Shown in pieces: positions 37,480 through 47,034 of a stretch of 64,000 nucleotides of DNA. The stretch covers positions 434,001-498,000 of the forward strand of contig NZ_CP035914.1 of assembly GCF_004209775.1 (NCBI RefSeq), given 5' to 3'. This DNA is from Synechococcus sp. WH 8101 (GTDB taxonomy: Bacteria; Cyanobacteriota; Cyanobacteriia; PCC-6307; Cyanobiaceae). Position 1 is the first letter of the stretch, and each line of letters begins with the position of its first letter. Below the pieces are notes generated by a model. It saw only the letters and a program-made list of their open reading frames with translations, did not search any database and was not told the DNA's origin. Position numbers and translations under genes: made by a program.

Positions 37480-38652
37480 TCAGATCACCAGCCGTGGTAG
37501 CCGGTGTTTGAAGCCGCAGAGCACCTCCCAGGGGATCGAATCGCACTGATCACTCCAGTCGCGGGGATGGATCGCCCGATCGCCATCCCGCCCCAGCAAG
37601 GTGACCACGGCGCCGGCCTCCAGGGTGGGGTGATCGGTGACATCCAGGATGAGCTGATCCATGGTGATCGCACCCACCTGGGGCAGGCGGTGGCCATGGT
37701 GAAGCGCGCAGATGCGGCCCGACAGGGCGCGGCTGACGCCATCGGCGTACCCGATCGCCACCACCGCCAACCGGCTGGGTCTTGAGGTGATGAAGCGATG
37801 GCCATAGCTGACACCCACTCCGGCGCCCACCTGCCGGATCAGGCTCACGCGCGCTTTCACGGTCATTGCCGGCTCCAGCTCCACGGCGTGATCGAGGTGC
37901 GGACTGGGGCTGTGGCCATACAGCGCCAGCCCCACCCTCACCAGATCGTGATGAAGCTCAGGATCGCGCAGGGTGCCGGCTGAATTGGCGAGATGGTGAA
38001 CAGCGTTTCCTTTGGGCAGCAGACGCAGGGCTTCGCAGAAGCGTTGGTGCTGCTGGTGCGTCACCCGTTCGCCCTCGCCGTTTGGGTCGCCATCGGCGAG
38101 AGCGAGGTGGCTGTAGATCCCCTCGAGTCGAATCCGGTCGAGCTGCTGAATTGCTTCGACTAGCCGTGGCGCTTCCTGCCAGTCGCAGCCGAGACGGGTC
38201 ATGCCCGTATCGAGTTTCAATTGCACGCCGAAGCGTCGCCCGCTGTCGCTGGCCAGGTTCTGACAGAGCAGGGCTTCGCGCATGCCACTCAGGGTGGGCA
38301 TCAGCTGCCAGTGCAGGCAGCGGCGCAGATCGTCCGCCTGGGTGAGGTTGCCCAGCACCAGCACAGGCTCGCGTAGCCCGGCCTGACGCAGCTCGATGCC
38401 CTCTTGCAGGGTGGCCACGCCCAGCTGGGTGGCGCCGCCAGCGAGGGCGGCCCGTGCCACGGTGACCGCACCGTGGCCATAGCCGTCGGCCTTCACCACG
38501 GCCATCAAGGCACAGCCGGGCCGCAGCAGGTTGCGGATCGATCGAGCGTTGTGGGTGATGGCTGCCGGTGCCACCTCCAGCCAGGCCCGCTGGCGGGGGT
38601 CTGGCAGCTCAGCCCCCCGTTGTGGTGCCATCGGTTCGGTCGTGAAGGACAC
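37480..38652 (-). CDS. alr: Alanine racemase
   Basis: PLP enzyme interconverting L- and D-alanine for peptidoglycan. The 390-residue protein holds the PLP lysine K54 in AVVKADGYGHGA, and the second catalytic base region GVGVSYGHRFIT with its Tyr. The C-terminal beta domain contains GYADGVSRAL and the late MDQLILDVTDHP motif. Reading from GTG 38652; ATG 38631 is an equally possible start with 383 residues. It is divergent from the HNH protein. With the NlpC/P60 peptidase and serine hydrolase it forms a small cell-wall-linked neighbourhood. Confidence 0.95.
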   Translation of the reverse strand: MSFTTEPMAPQRGAELPDPRQRAWLEVAPAAITHNARSIRNLLRPGCALMAVVKADGYGHGAVTVARAALAGGATQLGVATLQEGIELRQAGLREPVLVLGNLTQADDLRRCLHWQLMPTLSGMREALLCQNLASDSGRRFGVQLKLDTGMTRLGCDWQEAPRLVEAIQQLDRIRLEGIYSHLALADGDPNGEGERVTHQQHQRFCEALRLLPKGNAVHHLANSAGTLRDPELHHDLVRVGLALYGHSPSPHLDHAVELEPAMTVKARVSLIRQVGAGVGVSYGHRFITSRPSRLAVVAIGYADGVSRALSGRICALHHGHRLPQVGAITMDQLILDVTDHPTLEAGAVVTLLGRDGDRAIHPRDWSDQCDSIPWEVLCGFKHRLPRLVI

Positions 38653-38702
38653 CTTGACGGGCGTGGAATGCCGATAGCATGCCGCTTAAACAGGCGGCTG
38701 GC

Positions 38703-39203
38703 ATGGGCCAGGTACTCGTTCTCAATGCGTCCTACGAGCCGCTGAACATCACCACCTGGCGTCGCGCCATGGTGATGATGCTCAAGGGCAAGGCCGAGGG
38801 CCTGGAGCACGACCCCAACCACTGTGTGCGAGCCGATCTGCTGGTACCCACAGTGATCCGCTTGCGCCAGTTTGTGCGGGTGCCGTTCCGCCAGCTACCG
38901 CTCACCCGCCGCAACCTGTTTCAGCGCGACAATCACTGCTGCCAATACTGCGGCAGCCGCAGTGATCAGCTGTCGATCGACCATGTCATCCCCCGCAGTC
39001 GCGGCGGATCCGACACCTGGGAGAACGTGACGACGGCCTGTCTGCGTTGCAACGTTCGCAAAGGCAACCGCACCCCCCAGGAGGCGAACATGCCCCTGCG
39101 GCGAGTGCCGCGGCGTCCACTCAGCAGTCTCAGTTTCGAGGCCACCCGTCAGATCCATTCCGGCCGCCGGAGCGAGTGGGCCAAGTATGTGATCGGAGCC
39201 TGA
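38703..39203 (+). CDS. HNH endonuclease family protein
   Basis: A 166-residue protein beginning MGQVLVLNASYEPLNITTW, the conserved N-terminal block of a widespread cyanobacterial HNH family. The HNH domain shows CQYCGSRSDQLSIDHVIPRS, then the Asn of TWENVTTAC and CLRCNVRKGNRTP, giving two CxxC zinc knuckles around the catalytic His. The family is chromosomal and not tied to mobile elements here; the role may be repair or nucleic-acid processing. ATG 38679 would add 8 residues. It ends 3 bases before prfA on the other strand. Confidence 0.85.
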   Translation: MGQVLVLNASYEPLNITTWRRAMVMMLKGKAEGLEHDPNHCVRADLLVPTVIRLRQFVRVPFRQLPLTRRNLFQRDNHCCQYCGSRSDQLSIDHVIPRSRGGSDTWENVTTACLRCNVRKGNRTPQEANMPLRRVPRRPLSSLSFEATRQIHSGRRSEWAKYVIGA

Positions 39204-39206
39204 CGC

Positions 39207-40304
39207 TCAGGCGTCCGCCTCGTTGCTGAGTGCTTCCAGTTTGGCTCGTTGCTCTTCGGCGATGCAGGCGCCGATCACCTCGTCCAACTGCCCATCCAGC
39301 ACGGGGTCAAGCCCGAAATTGCGACCGAGGCGGTGATCGGTGACGCGGTTGTCTTTGGCGTTGTAGGTGCGGATCTTCTCGCTGCGGTCGCCGGTTCCCA
39401 CCTGGGCACGGCGGGCCGAGCTCTCGCGGGCATTGGCTTCGGCCAGCTGACGCTCGTAGAGCTTGGCGCGCAGAATCTCTAGCGCCCGCTCCCGGTTCTG
39501 CAGCTGGGAGCGCTCCTGGGTGCAGAACACCCGGATGCCGGTGGGTTTGTGGAGCAGGTCCACGGCCGTTTCCACCTTGTTGACGTTCTGGCCGCCGGCA
39601 CCACCGGAGCGCGCCGTGCTGATTTCCAGCTCCGTGGGGTCGATCTGCACCTCCACCGGATCCGCTTCCGGCATTACCGCCACCGTCGCCGTGGACGTGT
39701 GCACCCGTCCCTGGGATTCGGTGGCCGGCACGCGCTGCACCCGATGCACGCCGGCCTCGAATTTCAGTTTGCTGAAGACGGCCTCACCCTTCACCGAGAG
39801 GATCAGTTCCCGATACCCCCCGAGATCAGCGGCATTGGCACTCACCGGTTGCACCGTCCAGTGTTGGCGTGTGCCGTAGCGCTCATACATGCGAGCCAGA
39901 TCGCCGGCCCAGAGGCAGGCCTCATCGCCGCCGGCACCGGCTCGGATCTCGAGCATCACACTGCGCTCATCGCGGGGATCCGTGGGGAGCAGCGCCAGGG
40001 TGAGTTGCTCGAGCAGTGCGCTGCGACGCGTCTCGAGCTGGTCCAGTTCCTGCTGTGCCAGCTCCTGCATGGCGGGATCCTCCCGGCTCTCACGCAGCAG
40101 CGCTTTCGCCTGGTCTCGTTCTGATTCCACCTGTTGCAGGCTGGCGAAATCCTGAACCAGCGGTTCGAGCCGGGAGCGTTCCCGGGCGATGGTTTCCAGC
40201 CGCTTCGGATCAGCGGCCACATCGGGATCGGCCAGTTGCCGCTCGAGGTTGCGGAAGCTGGTGCTGGCCGCCTCAAGGCGGCTGATCAGGGTTGAGGTGT
40301 CCAT
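39207..40304 (-). CDS. prfA: Peptide chain release factor 1
   Basis: RF1 (365 residues) reads UAA and UAG. The codon-recognition PxT motif is PAT ([14 protein letters not shown]), the peptidyl-tRNA hydrolysis motif GGQ is in [17 protein letters not shown], and the N-terminal helical domain is present. It is the last gene of the leftward ribosomal superoperon, 111 bases after rpmE. A weak small hairpin lies in that gap, so partial uncoupling is possible. Confidence 0.98.
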   Translation of the reverse strand: MDTSTLISRLEAASTSFRNLERQLADPDVAADPKRLETIARERSRLEPLVQDFASLQQVESERDQAKALLRESREDPAMQELAQQELDQLETRRSALLEQLTLALLPTDPRDERSVMLEIRAGAGGDEACLWAGDLARMYERYGTRQHWTVQPVSANAADLGGYRELILSVKGEAVFSKLKFEAGVHRVQRVPATESQGRVHTSTATVAVMPEADPVEVQIDPTELEISTARSGGAGGQNVNKVETAVDLLHKPTGIRVFCTQERSQLQNRERALEILRAKLYERQLAEANARESSARRAQVGTGDRSEKIRTYNAKDNRVTDHRLGRNFGLDPVLDGQLDEVIGACIAEEQRAKLEALSNEADA

Positions 40305-40415
40305 CCCTTCCGATGGGTGGGTGGTGAAAGAAAACCCCCAACCTCAGACAGCAGTCCGGGGCCGGGGGGAAGAGTCGCGCTCAGGAGCGACGTTGGTTTG
40401 CGATGTGCTGAACGC

Positions 40416-40667
40416 TCAGGATTCAGCTGCAGCTTTCTTTTCGTCAGCGGCTTTGCCAGCACCACCCATGCCGTACTTGCGCATGAAGCGATCGACACGA
40501 CCTTCCGTGTCGAGGATCTTCTGCGTACCAGTGAAGAACGGGTGATTGCCGCTCCACACATCGACATGAATTTCGGGCTGGGTGGAACCAGTGGTCATCA
40601 CCACTTCGCCATTGCAGATCACCTTGGCGTCGGGATACCAGGTGGGATGGATGTCGGGCTTGGGCAT
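40416..40667 (-). CDS. rpmE: 50S ribosomal protein L31 (zinc-independent form)
   Basis: L31 (83 residues) bridges the subunits. It keeps PDIHPTWYPDAKV, HPFFTGTQKILDTEGRVDRFMRKYGM but lacks the CxxC zinc ligands of C+ forms: the first pair is replaced by VICNGE and the second by VWSGNHP, leaving a single Cys. It is therefore a C- (zinc-free) protein. A Lys/Ala-rich C-terminal tail (KAADEKKAAAES) extends past the usual end. It starts 8 bases after the rpsI stop. Confidence 0.96.
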   Translation of the reverse strand: MPKPDIHPTWYPDAKVICNGEVVMTTGSTQPEIHVDVWSGNHPFFTGTQKILDTEGRVDRFMRKYGMGGAGKAADEKKAAAES

Positions 40668-40675
40668 GACAGAAA

Positions 40676-41080
40676 TCAGCGCTTGGAGAACTGAGGAGCT
40701 TTGCGGGCTTTCTTGAGGCCGTATTTACGCCGTTCCTTGGCGCGGGGATCGCGGCTGAGATGGCCTTCCACCTTGAGGGGCTTGCGATTGTCGGCGGAGA
40801 GCTCGCAGAGGGCCCGAGCCGCACCCTGCTTGATCGCATCAGCCTGGCCGGTCAAGCCGCCGCCACGTACGTTCACCAGCACGTCGTACTCAGTGGCGAG
40901 ACCCAGGGTCTGCAGGGGAGCCTTGACGGCAGCCAGGTATGCCGGGTTGTAGTTGAGGTAGTTGTCGCCAGGACGACCGTTAATGGTGATTGTGCCGTTG
41001 CCGGGCACCAGACGGACACGGGCCACAGAGGTTTTGCGGCGACCGGTGCCCCAGTAAACGACGGAGTTGGACATGCTCAT
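40676..41080 (-). CDS. rpsI: 30S ribosomal protein S9
   Basis: S9 (134 residues) reaches the P-site tRNA with its C-terminal tail. [18 protein letters not shown] and the terminal [12 protein letters not shown], ending in the invariant SKR, are present. The first ATG (41080) overlaps the rplM stop by four bases (ATGA), implying coupled translation. An ATG two codons later is an alternative start. Confidence 0.98.
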   Translation of the reverse strand: MSMSNSVVYWGTGRRKTSVARVRLVPGNGTITINGRPGDNYLNYNPAYLAAVKAPLQTLGLATEYDVLVNVRGGGLTGQADAIKQGAARALCELSADNRKPLKVEGHLSRDPRAKERRKYGLKKARKAPQFSKR

Positions 41081-41529
41081 TGGGCAGTGGCGGCGGGATC
41101 GAGCGCGAGGGGCTTGGGCTGCTGGGCGGCGTGCGGATGTTCGGCACCGCGGTACACCTTCAACTTGCGGAACAGCTGACGACCCAAGGCATTGTGAGGA
41201 AGCATGCCCTTGATCGCTTTCTCCACGATGCGCTCGGGGAGACGTGCCTGCAGGTGGGCGAAGGTTTCCACCTTCATGCCACCGGGACGACCGGAATGGC
41301 GGCGATAGAGCTTGTCTTGCGCTTTATTGCCACTGACCCGAATCTTGTCAGCGTTCACCACGATCACGAAATCGCCGGTGTCCAGATGGGGGGTGTAACT
41401 CGCTTTGTTCTTGCCCCGCAGCACGGAGGCAACCTCAGTGGCCAGTCGACCGAGAGTCTGATTCTCAGCATCCACCAGATACCACTGGCGGTCGATCGAA
41501 TCGATGGAGGGAACGGATGTCTTGTTCAT
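41077..41529 (-). CDS. rplM: 50S ribosomal protein L13
   Basis: L13 (150 residues) is an early-assembly large-subunit protein. The start [35 protein letters not shown] and the [32 protein letters not shown] end match the family. An in-frame extension up to 41628 has no family support. It lies 157 bases downstream of truA, a larger gap than elsewhere in the cluster, which could hold a separate promoter or leader. S9 follows with a 4-base overlap. Confidence 0.98.
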   Translation of the reverse strand: MNKTSVPSIDSIDRQWYLVDAENQTLGRLATEVASVLRGKNKASYTPHLDTGDFVIVVNADKIRVSGNKAQDKLYRRHSGRPGGMKVETFAHLQARLPERIVEKAIKGMLPHNALGRQLFRKLKVYRGAEHPHAAQQPKPLALDPAATAQ

Positions 41530-41686
41530 CGCGCCGGCATGCCGGTTCGGGTATGCCCCACCTGAGCGGGCGGAGCTGGTCAGATGGAATCGATCCACGT
41601 TGGTGTGAACCGATTCGAGCTCAAACAACGAGCTTACCTTGTGGTGGGTGTCCTCTTGAAGAGAGCCGAGCCTGCAAGGGGCGGAG

Positions 41687-42532
41687 TTAATCGATTCCTG
41701 GCAGCGGTTGTGGATCCGGAGGTGGATCTTGGCTTGCCAGAAAAAACCGCGGCTGACAATCGTACCATCCGCCTTGTGTGAATAGAGGGTCCGGATAGCC
41801 AGCGCGCAGTAGGCAGAGGCCTTGCGGCGGGGCTGCCTCCTTCACCTCCTGGCGCCGCCGCTGCCGCCAGCGTTGTTCGAAGACCTGCGGGTGGAGCCGA
41901 TGCTCACCCACCGCCACCAGTTGGCCCGTCAGCAGACGCACCATGCCGTAGAGAAAGCCACTGGCCTGGATCTCCAGGATCACGACATCGCCCTGACGCT
42001 CGAGGCTCACGTCCTGAACAGTGGTGCGGGCATGGGCCCGGCGGCTGCCGGCTCGCATGAAGGCGCTGAAGTCGTGGCTGCCGATCAAGCCGTTCAGGCT
42101 TCGGCGCATGGCGTCCTCGTCGAGACGGCAGTGGTACCGGTGCCAGCTCCAGGGGGCGAGAAAGAGGTTGGGCCGACGTCCGTTGTAGATCGTGTAGCGG
42201 TAACGCCGATAGCTGGCGGAATGGCAGGCATGCCAGTGGAGCGGGCGTTCCACCGCTTCACGCACGCGGATCGTGCCGGGCAGGCGGCCATTGAGGGCTG
42301 GGGCCCAGCGTTGGGCCGGAATCGGTCCACAACAGTCGAAATGCACCACCTGCCCTGCGGCATGAACACCGGCATCGGTGCGACCAGCGGCGACAGCCTG
42401 CACCGGTCGGTGTGGATCGAGCGCGGCGATCGCCTTCTCCAGCTCACCCTGAACGCTGGAGCCCTGGTGCTGGCGTTGCCAGCCGCAAAACGACGAACCC
42501 TCGTACTGCATGCTGATGGCAATCCGTCGAAT
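41687..42532 (-). CDS. truA: tRNA pseudouridine synthase A, probable ATT start
   Basis: TruA makes pseudouridine at tRNA positions 38-40. The catalytic Asp lies in [11 protein letters not shown], followed by [11 protein letters not shown] and the C-terminal [20 protein letters not shown] region. The first ATG (42511) would start at [12 protein letters not shown] and delete the first beta strand. In-frame upstream codons read (I)RRIAIS, exactly the family N-terminus (cf. KIALGIEYDG in E. coli), but no ATG, GTG or TTG occurs there. A GAGGG Shine-Dalgarno lies 7 bases before an ATT at 42532, which I take as the start (281 residues). It follows rplQ by 53 bases. Confidence 0.85.
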   Translation of the reverse strand: MRRIAISMQYEGSSFCGWQRQHQGSSVQGELEKAIAALDPHRPVQAVAAGRTDAGVHAAGQVVHFDCCGPIPAQRWAPALNGRLPGTIRVREAVERPLHWHACHSASYRRYRYTIYNGRRPNLFLAPWSWHRYHCRLDEDAMRRSLNGLIGSHDFSAFMRAGSRRAHARTTVQDVSLERQGDVVILEIQASGFLYGMVRLLTGQLVAVGEHRLHPQVFEQRWRQRRRQEVKEAAPPQGLCLLRAGYPDPLFTQGGWYDCQPRFFLASQDPPPDPQPLPGID

Positions 42533-42539
42533 GCGGATG

Positions 42540-42544
42540 CCCTC
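42540..42544 (-). promoter_or_regulatory. Shine-Dalgarno (GAGGG) supporting an ATT start for truA
   Basis: On the minus strand GAGGG is followed by CATCCGC (7 bases) and then ATT at 42532-42530. Spacing is optimal for initiation at ATT. No comparable Shine-Dalgarno precedes the downstream ATG at 42511. ATT is a rare start, known from infC. Confidence 0.5.
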
Positions 42545-42585
42545 AGCAGCAGACGAGGGTGGAGATGCAGTGGACTCCGTAATCT

Positions 42586-42936
42586 TCAGACCAATTCGAT
42601 GATGGCCATCTCTGCGTTGTCACCGCGGCGGCGCACGGTGCGGGTGATGCGTGTGTAACCGCCCTGGCGATCGCCATAGCGATCCTGCGCTTTGGAGAAG
42701 AGGGCATGCACGAGCTGCTTGTCGTACATGTAGCCGATGGCCCGGCGGCGGGAGGCGAGGCTTCCTTCTTTGGCCAGGGTGATCATCCGTTCGGCTTCGT
42801 CACGCAGGGCCTTGGCACGGGCCTTGGTGGTGGTGACGCGGCCTTCGCGGATCAGCTGGGTGGTGAGGCCACGGAGCATGGCCTTGCGTTGGTCAGCCGG
42901 ACGACCCAGCTGGGGAACTCGACATTGGTGACGCAT
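42586..42936 (-). CDS. rplQ: 50S ribosomal protein L17
   Basis: L17 (116 residues) near the polypeptide exit tunnel. [45 protein letters not shown] and the end [15 protein letters not shown] match the bacterial short form. It lies 36 bases downstream of rpoA and is followed by truA. Confidence 0.98.
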   Translation of the reverse strand: MRHQCRVPQLGRPADQRKAMLRGLTTQLIREGRVTTTKARAKALRDEAERMITLAKEGSLASRRRAIGYMYDKQLVHALFSKAQDRYGDRQGGYTRITRTVRRRGDNAEMAIIELV

Positions 42937-42972
42937 GGTTCAGGCGCTGGGAGGGGAGAAAACAGGATGGGG

Positions 42973-43911
42973 TCAGGCGCTGGTGCGGCTCTGAGGGATG
43001 GAGATGCCGATGCGCTCCAGCGCTTCGATCACCTCATCGGCCGACTTGGAGCCGAAGTTCTTGATCTCCAGAAGGTCTTCATAACTGAAGCCCATCAAAT
43101 CGTAGACGGAATTCACCTGAGCACGCTTCAGGCAGTTGTAAGCCCGAACGGAGAGGTTGAGTTCTTCAAGAGGAATCTGCGCCTCAGCCGAAGGTTCCGG
43201 CTCCAGGCCCGGCTCCTCCACCATGGTGACGGTGGCCAGGGGTTGGAACAGCTCAATCAAGAGATTGGCCGCCTGGGCGATCGCATCGTCGGGAGTGATC
43301 GACCCATCGGTGACCACTTCCATGCGGAGACGTTCCCGAGCGGAGCCTCCCTCGGCGACAGCCGTTTCGTCAATTGAGAAGTTGACCCGCTGCACCGGCA
43401 TGAACACGGCGTCGATCTGAAGCAGATCGATCGCGCTGGTGTCTTCGTTGTGACGATCCACCGGGCGGTAACCGATGCCGCGCTCGACATGCACCTCTAG
43501 TTCGAGGCTGTGCCCATCGCTGACCGTGGCAATCGGCCGGTCTGGGTCTACCACCTGCACCTGGGAGGAAAACTGCAGATCGCGAGCTTTCACTTCAGCA
43601 GGGCCGGCCACCACCAGGCGGCCGATCTCCAGCTCGCTGGTGCGGCTGTTGACACTCAACTGCTTGCAATTGAGCAGAATGTCGAGGACGTCTTCACGCA
43701 CACCGGGCACGGTGGCGTACTCGTGGTTGACCCCAGCAATGCGCACCGCGGTCACCGCACTGCCCTCCAGGCCACCCATCAACACACGACGCAGGGCGTT
43801 GCCCAGGGTGGTGGCCTGACCGCGTTCCAGCGGACCGATCAGGAACACACCCGTCTGAGCGCGATCATCTGAGATCTGATGCTCGATACGGTCAATCTGG
43901 TATTGCAGCAC
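42973..43911 (-). CDS. rpoA: RNA polymerase subunit alpha
   Basis: Alpha (312 residues) dimerises and nucleates polymerase assembly. The N-terminal domain has [30 protein letters not shown]; the C-terminal domain begins near residue 240 and contains [21 protein letters not shown] and the helix-hairpin-helix [19 protein letters not shown] that contacts DNA and activators. The start is GTG at 43911 ([12 protein letters not shown]). It sits between rpsK and rplQ as usual. Confidence 0.98.
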   Translation of the reverse strand: MLQYQIDRIEHQISDDRAQTGVFLIGPLERGQATTLGNALRRVLMGGLEGSAVTAVRIAGVNHEYATVPGVREDVLDILLNCKQLSVNSRTSELEIGRLVVAGPAEVKARDLQFSSQVQVVDPDRPIATVSDGHSLELEVHVERGIGYRPVDRHNEDTSAIDLLQIDAVFMPVQRVNFSIDETAVAEGGSARERLRMEVVTDGSITPDDAIAQAANLLIELFQPLATVTMVEEPGLEPEPSAEAQIPLEELNLSVRAYNCLKRAQVNSVYDLMGFSYEDLLEIKNFGSKSADEVIEALERIGISIPQSRTSA

Positions 43912-43958
43912 GGTCTGTAGCGGTGAAGAGCGAGAAAAGCCTGGTGGTGAAACGTCGA

Positions 43959-44351
43959 TCAGACGCGGCGACGCTTGGGACGACGGCAGCCGTTGTGGGG
44001 CAAGGGAGTGACATCACGGATCAGCGTGATTTCCAGACCTGCCACCTGCAGGGCCCGGATGGCGGTTTCCCGACCTGAGCCAGGGCCACGCACCAGCACT
44101 TCGATCTGTCGCATGCCCTGCTCGAGAGCACGACGGGCCGCGGCTTCAGCAGCGGTCTGGGCTGCAAAAGGGGTGCCTTTACGGGCGCCTTTGAAGCCGC
44201 TGGCTCCGGCGGAGGACCAGGAGATCACCTCACCGGTGGTGTCGGTGATCGACACGATCGTGTTGTTGAAGGTGCTCTGGATGTGGGCAACACCGTTGGG
44301 GACGTTGCGCTTGGCCTTCTTGGGGCCTGATTTTTTGGCGGGTTTGGCCAT
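43959..44351 (-). CDS. rpsK: 30S ribosomal protein S11
   Basis: S11 (130 residues) lines the mRNA exit region of the platform. The lysine-rich start [37 protein letters not shown] and the terminus [23 protein letters not shown] are canonical. It is 77 bases downstream of rpsM and 47 bases upstream of rpoA. Confidence 0.98.
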   Translation of the reverse strand: MAKPAKKSGPKKAKRNVPNGVAHIQSTFNNTIVSITDTTGEVISWSSAGASGFKGARKGTPFAAQTAAEAAARRALEQGMRQIEVLVRGPGSGRETAIRALQVAGLEITLIRDVTPLPHNGCRRPKRRRV

Positions 44352-44428
44352 GGGCTTGGGCCTGGAGACAGGTGGGAGGGGATGACAGACAGCAGAACCG
44401 AGTCGCAGGAAGACTCAGCCTTCGCGAA

Positions 44429-44794
44429 TTACTTCTTCTTACCGGCGACGGTTTTGCGGGCACCACGGCGTGTGCGGGCGTTGGTGCGAGTGCGTTGACC
44501 GCGAACCGGAAGGCTCATGCGGTGACGACGACCGCGCAGACAGCCGATGTCCTGAAGGCGCTTCAGCGCCATGCCCTCCTGTCGTCTCAGGTCACCCTCG
44601 ATGGTGTAGGCCTCGGTGGCACCGCGCAGTTTCTGCACATCTCCATCGTCGAGATCCTTGACGCGGATGTCGGGATTGACACCGGTCTTGGAGAGGATGG
44701 TGCGGGCCCGGGTGGGTCCGATTCCGTAGATGTAGGTGAGGGCGACTTCGATCCGCTTGTCGCGGGGAATGTCGACACCAGCAATCCTTGCCAC
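44429..44794 (-). CDS. rpsM: 30S ribosomal protein S13
   Basis: S13 (121 residues) forms intersubunit bridges with L5. [34 protein letters not shown] and the basic tail [19 protein letters not shown] are conserved. The start is GTG at 44794. A hairpin (44822-44843) lies between rpmJ and this gene. Confidence 0.98.
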   Translation of the reverse strand: MARIAGVDIPRDKRIEVALTYIYGIGPTRARTILSKTGVNPDIRVKDLDDGDVQKLRGATEAYTIEGDLRRQEGMALKRLQDIGCLRGRRHRMSLPVRGQRTRTNARTRRGARKTVAGKKK

Positions 44795-44821
44795 TGAGCG
44801 ATCAAACGAGGGGGACAGAAA

Positions 44822-44843
44822 GGTCCGCCCTGGGGGCGGATCC
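44822..44843 (-). other. Hairpin in the rpmJ-rpsM gap
   Basis: GGTCCGCC-CTGG-GGGCGGATCC pairs over roughly 8 bases with one G-T wobble. The leftward transcript continues with TTTCTG, too short a T run for a clear terminator. It may be a processing site or weak attenuator. The rest of the 111-base gap includes an AT-rich stretch (TAATAAATAATTAG) that could act as a promoter on either strand. Confidence 0.35.
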
Positions 44844-44905
44844 GTTGGGGCTGGGGTGGGATCTGCTGCTAATAAATAATTAGCCGGCAGACCCGCAGCT
44901 GGGCT

Positions 44906-45019
44906 TCAGCCCTGACGCTGCTTGTGCTTGGGGTTGGTGCAGATCACCATGACCCGGCCGTGGCGGCGAATCACACGGCACTTCTCACACATTTTCTTGA
45001 CCGAGGCGCGCACCTTCAT
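44906..45019 (-). CDS. rpmJ: 50S ribosomal protein L36
   Basis: A 37-residue protein reading [20 protein letters not shown] then [17 protein letters not shown]. Zinc ligands C11, C14, C27 and H32 are all present, so this is the C+ zinc-binding form. It lies between adk and rpsM, 51 bases after adk, with no room for infA. Confidence 0.97.
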   Translation of the reverse strand: MKVRASVKKMCEKCRVIRRHGRVMVICTNPKHKQRQG

Positions 45020-45070
45020 GGGGTGTGGCTCTCCAAAATTCCAAACAGCTAACCTATCACAACGACCCCA

Positions 45071-45628
45071 TCAACCCCCTTGAAGGGTGGCTTCAATCCG
45101 CTCGGTAATCGCCTCGATGCTGCCCTGCGCTTCCACCGAGCAGAGCAGACCCTGCTGACGGTAGAAGTCGATCAGGGGTGCTGTTTTCTCCCGGTACACC
45201 TCCAGCCGATGGCGGATCACGGCTTCGGTGTCATCGGCCCGGCCGCGCGCCAGCATGCGCTCGATCAGCACCGCATCATCGAGCTCGAGGAGCACCACCG
45301 CTTCGAGGGGTTGTTGGAGCTCCGCCAGCAGCGGGGTGAGGGCTTCCGCCTGGGCCACTGTGCGAGGAAATCCGTCGAGCAGCCACCCACCTGTGCTGAG
45401 GCGGCCCAGCTGGCCTTTCACGATCGCCAAAACCAGGGCATCACTCACCAGTTCGCCACGGTTCATCACCGCTTCAGCTTCCTGCCCCAGGGCGGTTCCG
45501 GCGGCGACTTCCGACCGCAGCAGGTCGCCGGTGGAGAGATGCTGCATGCCATGGGCGGCACACAGTCGGGCCGCCTGGGTGCCCTTGCCGGCGCCGGGAG
45601 GGCCGAGGAAGAGGAGCCGTTGCTTCAT
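45071..45628 (-). CDS. adk: Adenylate kinase
   Basis: Interconverts ATP + AMP and 2 ADP. The 185-residue protein has the P loop GPPGAGKGTQ, LSTGDLLRSEV, the WLLDGFPRTVAQAEAL AMP-binding segment and a short LID (MLARGRADDTEAVIRHRLEVY), so it is a short-type kinase. It is 55 bases downstream of secY, the common secY-adk arrangement. Confidence 0.98.
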   Translation of the reverse strand: MKQRLLFLGPPGAGKGTQAARLCAAHGMQHLSTGDLLRSEVAAGTALGQEAEAVMNRGELVSDALVLAIVKGQLGRLSTGGWLLDGFPRTVAQAEALTPLLAELQQPLEAVVLLELDDAVLIERMLARGRADDTEAVIRHRLEVYREKTAPLIDFYRQQGLLCSVEAQGSIEAITERIEATLQGG

Positions 45629-45683
45629 GGTCGAGAACGAAAATTCTGTAAATGGATGCGGCTGCCTGGTGGCCAGGCGAGGG

Positions 45684-47003
45684 TTACTGGCGCACGAGGC
45701 CTTCGTAACGCTGTGAGATCACATAGGTCTGCACCTGCTTGGCGGTGTCGATCGCCACGCCCACCAAGATCAGCAAGGAGGTGGCCCCCAGGCCCTGGAA
45801 GGTGGTGACGCCCGTGGCCCTTTCGACGGCCGACGGGATGATGGCCACCGCCCCAAGAAAGAGGCCACCCAGCAGGGTGAGTCGGTTTTGCACGCCAGAG
45901 AGGTAAGCCGCCGTTGCGCTGCCGGGGCGCACGCCAGGAATGGCGACGCCTCCTTTCTTGAGGTTGCTGGCGATGTCGGTGGGATTGACGGTGAGTGAGG
46001 CGTAGAAATAGGCGAAGCCGAGGATCAGGGCGAAAAAGAGCAGGGCATAGGGCCAGGGATTGGCCGCGCTCGGATTGAGGGCACTGGCGGCTCGGATCAG
46101 GAGCGGGTTTTTGGTGACGTTGGCGATCGTGAGTGGCAGGAAGATCAGCGCGGAGGCAAAGATGATCGGCATCACGCCACCGGCATTGAGCTTCAGGGGC
46201 AGATAGCTCTGCCGACTGGGCAACAGGGCTGTACCACCCACCTGGCGTTTGGCGCTCACAATCGGCAGGCGTCGGGCTCCTTCTTGCACAAAGATGATCC
46301 CCACGATCGTGACCAGGAACACGAGCACCAGCACGATGATGCCCACCACATCGTTGCGGTCACCGGTCTGCGCTTTCTCGATCGTGGCCCCGAGGGCCTG
46401 GGGCAGGGTGGCCACAATGTTGAGGAAGATCACCAGGGAGGCGCCCTGACCGATGCCCCGTTCGGTGATCACTTCACTGAGCCACATCACCACCATCGAC
46501 CCGGTCACGAGCGCCAGGGCTGTCTGCACCACGAACACGGTGTCGCTGAGACCCTCCACCGCGTATTGCCGCAGGATCATCGCGAACACGATGCTCTGGA
46601 TCAGGCCCCAGCCCAGGGCCACATACCGGGTGATCTGAGCGATCTTGCGTCGGCCCGCCTCCCCTTCATTCTTCTGGAGATCCTCGAGCTGGGGCAGGGC
46701 TGCGGTGAGCAGCTGCAGGATGATCGAGGCATTGATGAAGGGCAGGATGCCCAGGGCGAAGACCCCCAGGGTCGAGATGCCGCCTCCCGTGAAGATGTCG
46801 AGGAAGCCGATCAGCTGCCCTCCCTGCTGCAGAAACTGCTGGAAGGCGACCCGGTCGATGCCCGGCATGGGGATGTAGATCCCGAGGCGCACCAGCATGA
46901 GCAGGCCAAGCGTGGTGAGTACCCGGCTGCGCAATTCCTTGTTCTGCACCAGCTGGGTGATCACCTCTCCGGCGCTGGGATTGCGTCCCCGACTGATGAA
47001 CAT
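45684..47003 (-). CDS. secY: Protein translocase subunit SecY
   Basis: Central channel of the Sec translocon in plasma and thylakoid membranes. Start MFISRGRNPSAGEVITQLVQN (ATG 47003) gives 439 residues; an in-frame upstream reading to 47036 falls in the terminator-like hairpin and is not supported. Ten membrane spans are expected. LGILPFINASIILQLL (TM2 region) and the plug region PMPGIDRVAFQQFLQQGG are conserved; the cytosolic loop YLPLKLNAGGVMPIIFA is present. The gene is separated from rplO by a strong hairpin. Confidence 0.98.
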   Translation of the reverse strand: MFISRGRNPSAGEVITQLVQNKELRSRVLTTLGLLMLVRLGIYIPMPGIDRVAFQQFLQQGGQLIGFLDIFTGGGISTLGVFALGILPFINASIILQLLTAALPQLEDLQKNEGEAGRRKIAQITRYVALGWGLIQSIVFAMILRQYAVEGLSDTVFVVQTALALVTGSMVVMWLSEVITERGIGQGASLVIFLNIVATLPQALGATIEKAQTGDRNDVVGIIVLVLVFLVTIVGIIFVQEGARRLPIVSAKRQVGGTALLPSRQSYLPLKLNAGGVMPIIFASALIFLPLTIANVTKNPLLIRAASALNPSAANPWPYALLFFALILGFAYFYASLTVNPTDIASNLKKGGVAIPGVRPGSATAAYLSGVQNRLTLLGGLFLGAVAIIPSAVERATGVTTFQGLGATSLLILVGVAIDTAKQVQTYVISQRYEGLVRQ

Positions 47004-47034
47004 GGATGAATGGTTGTGGAGTGGGCTGGATGCC

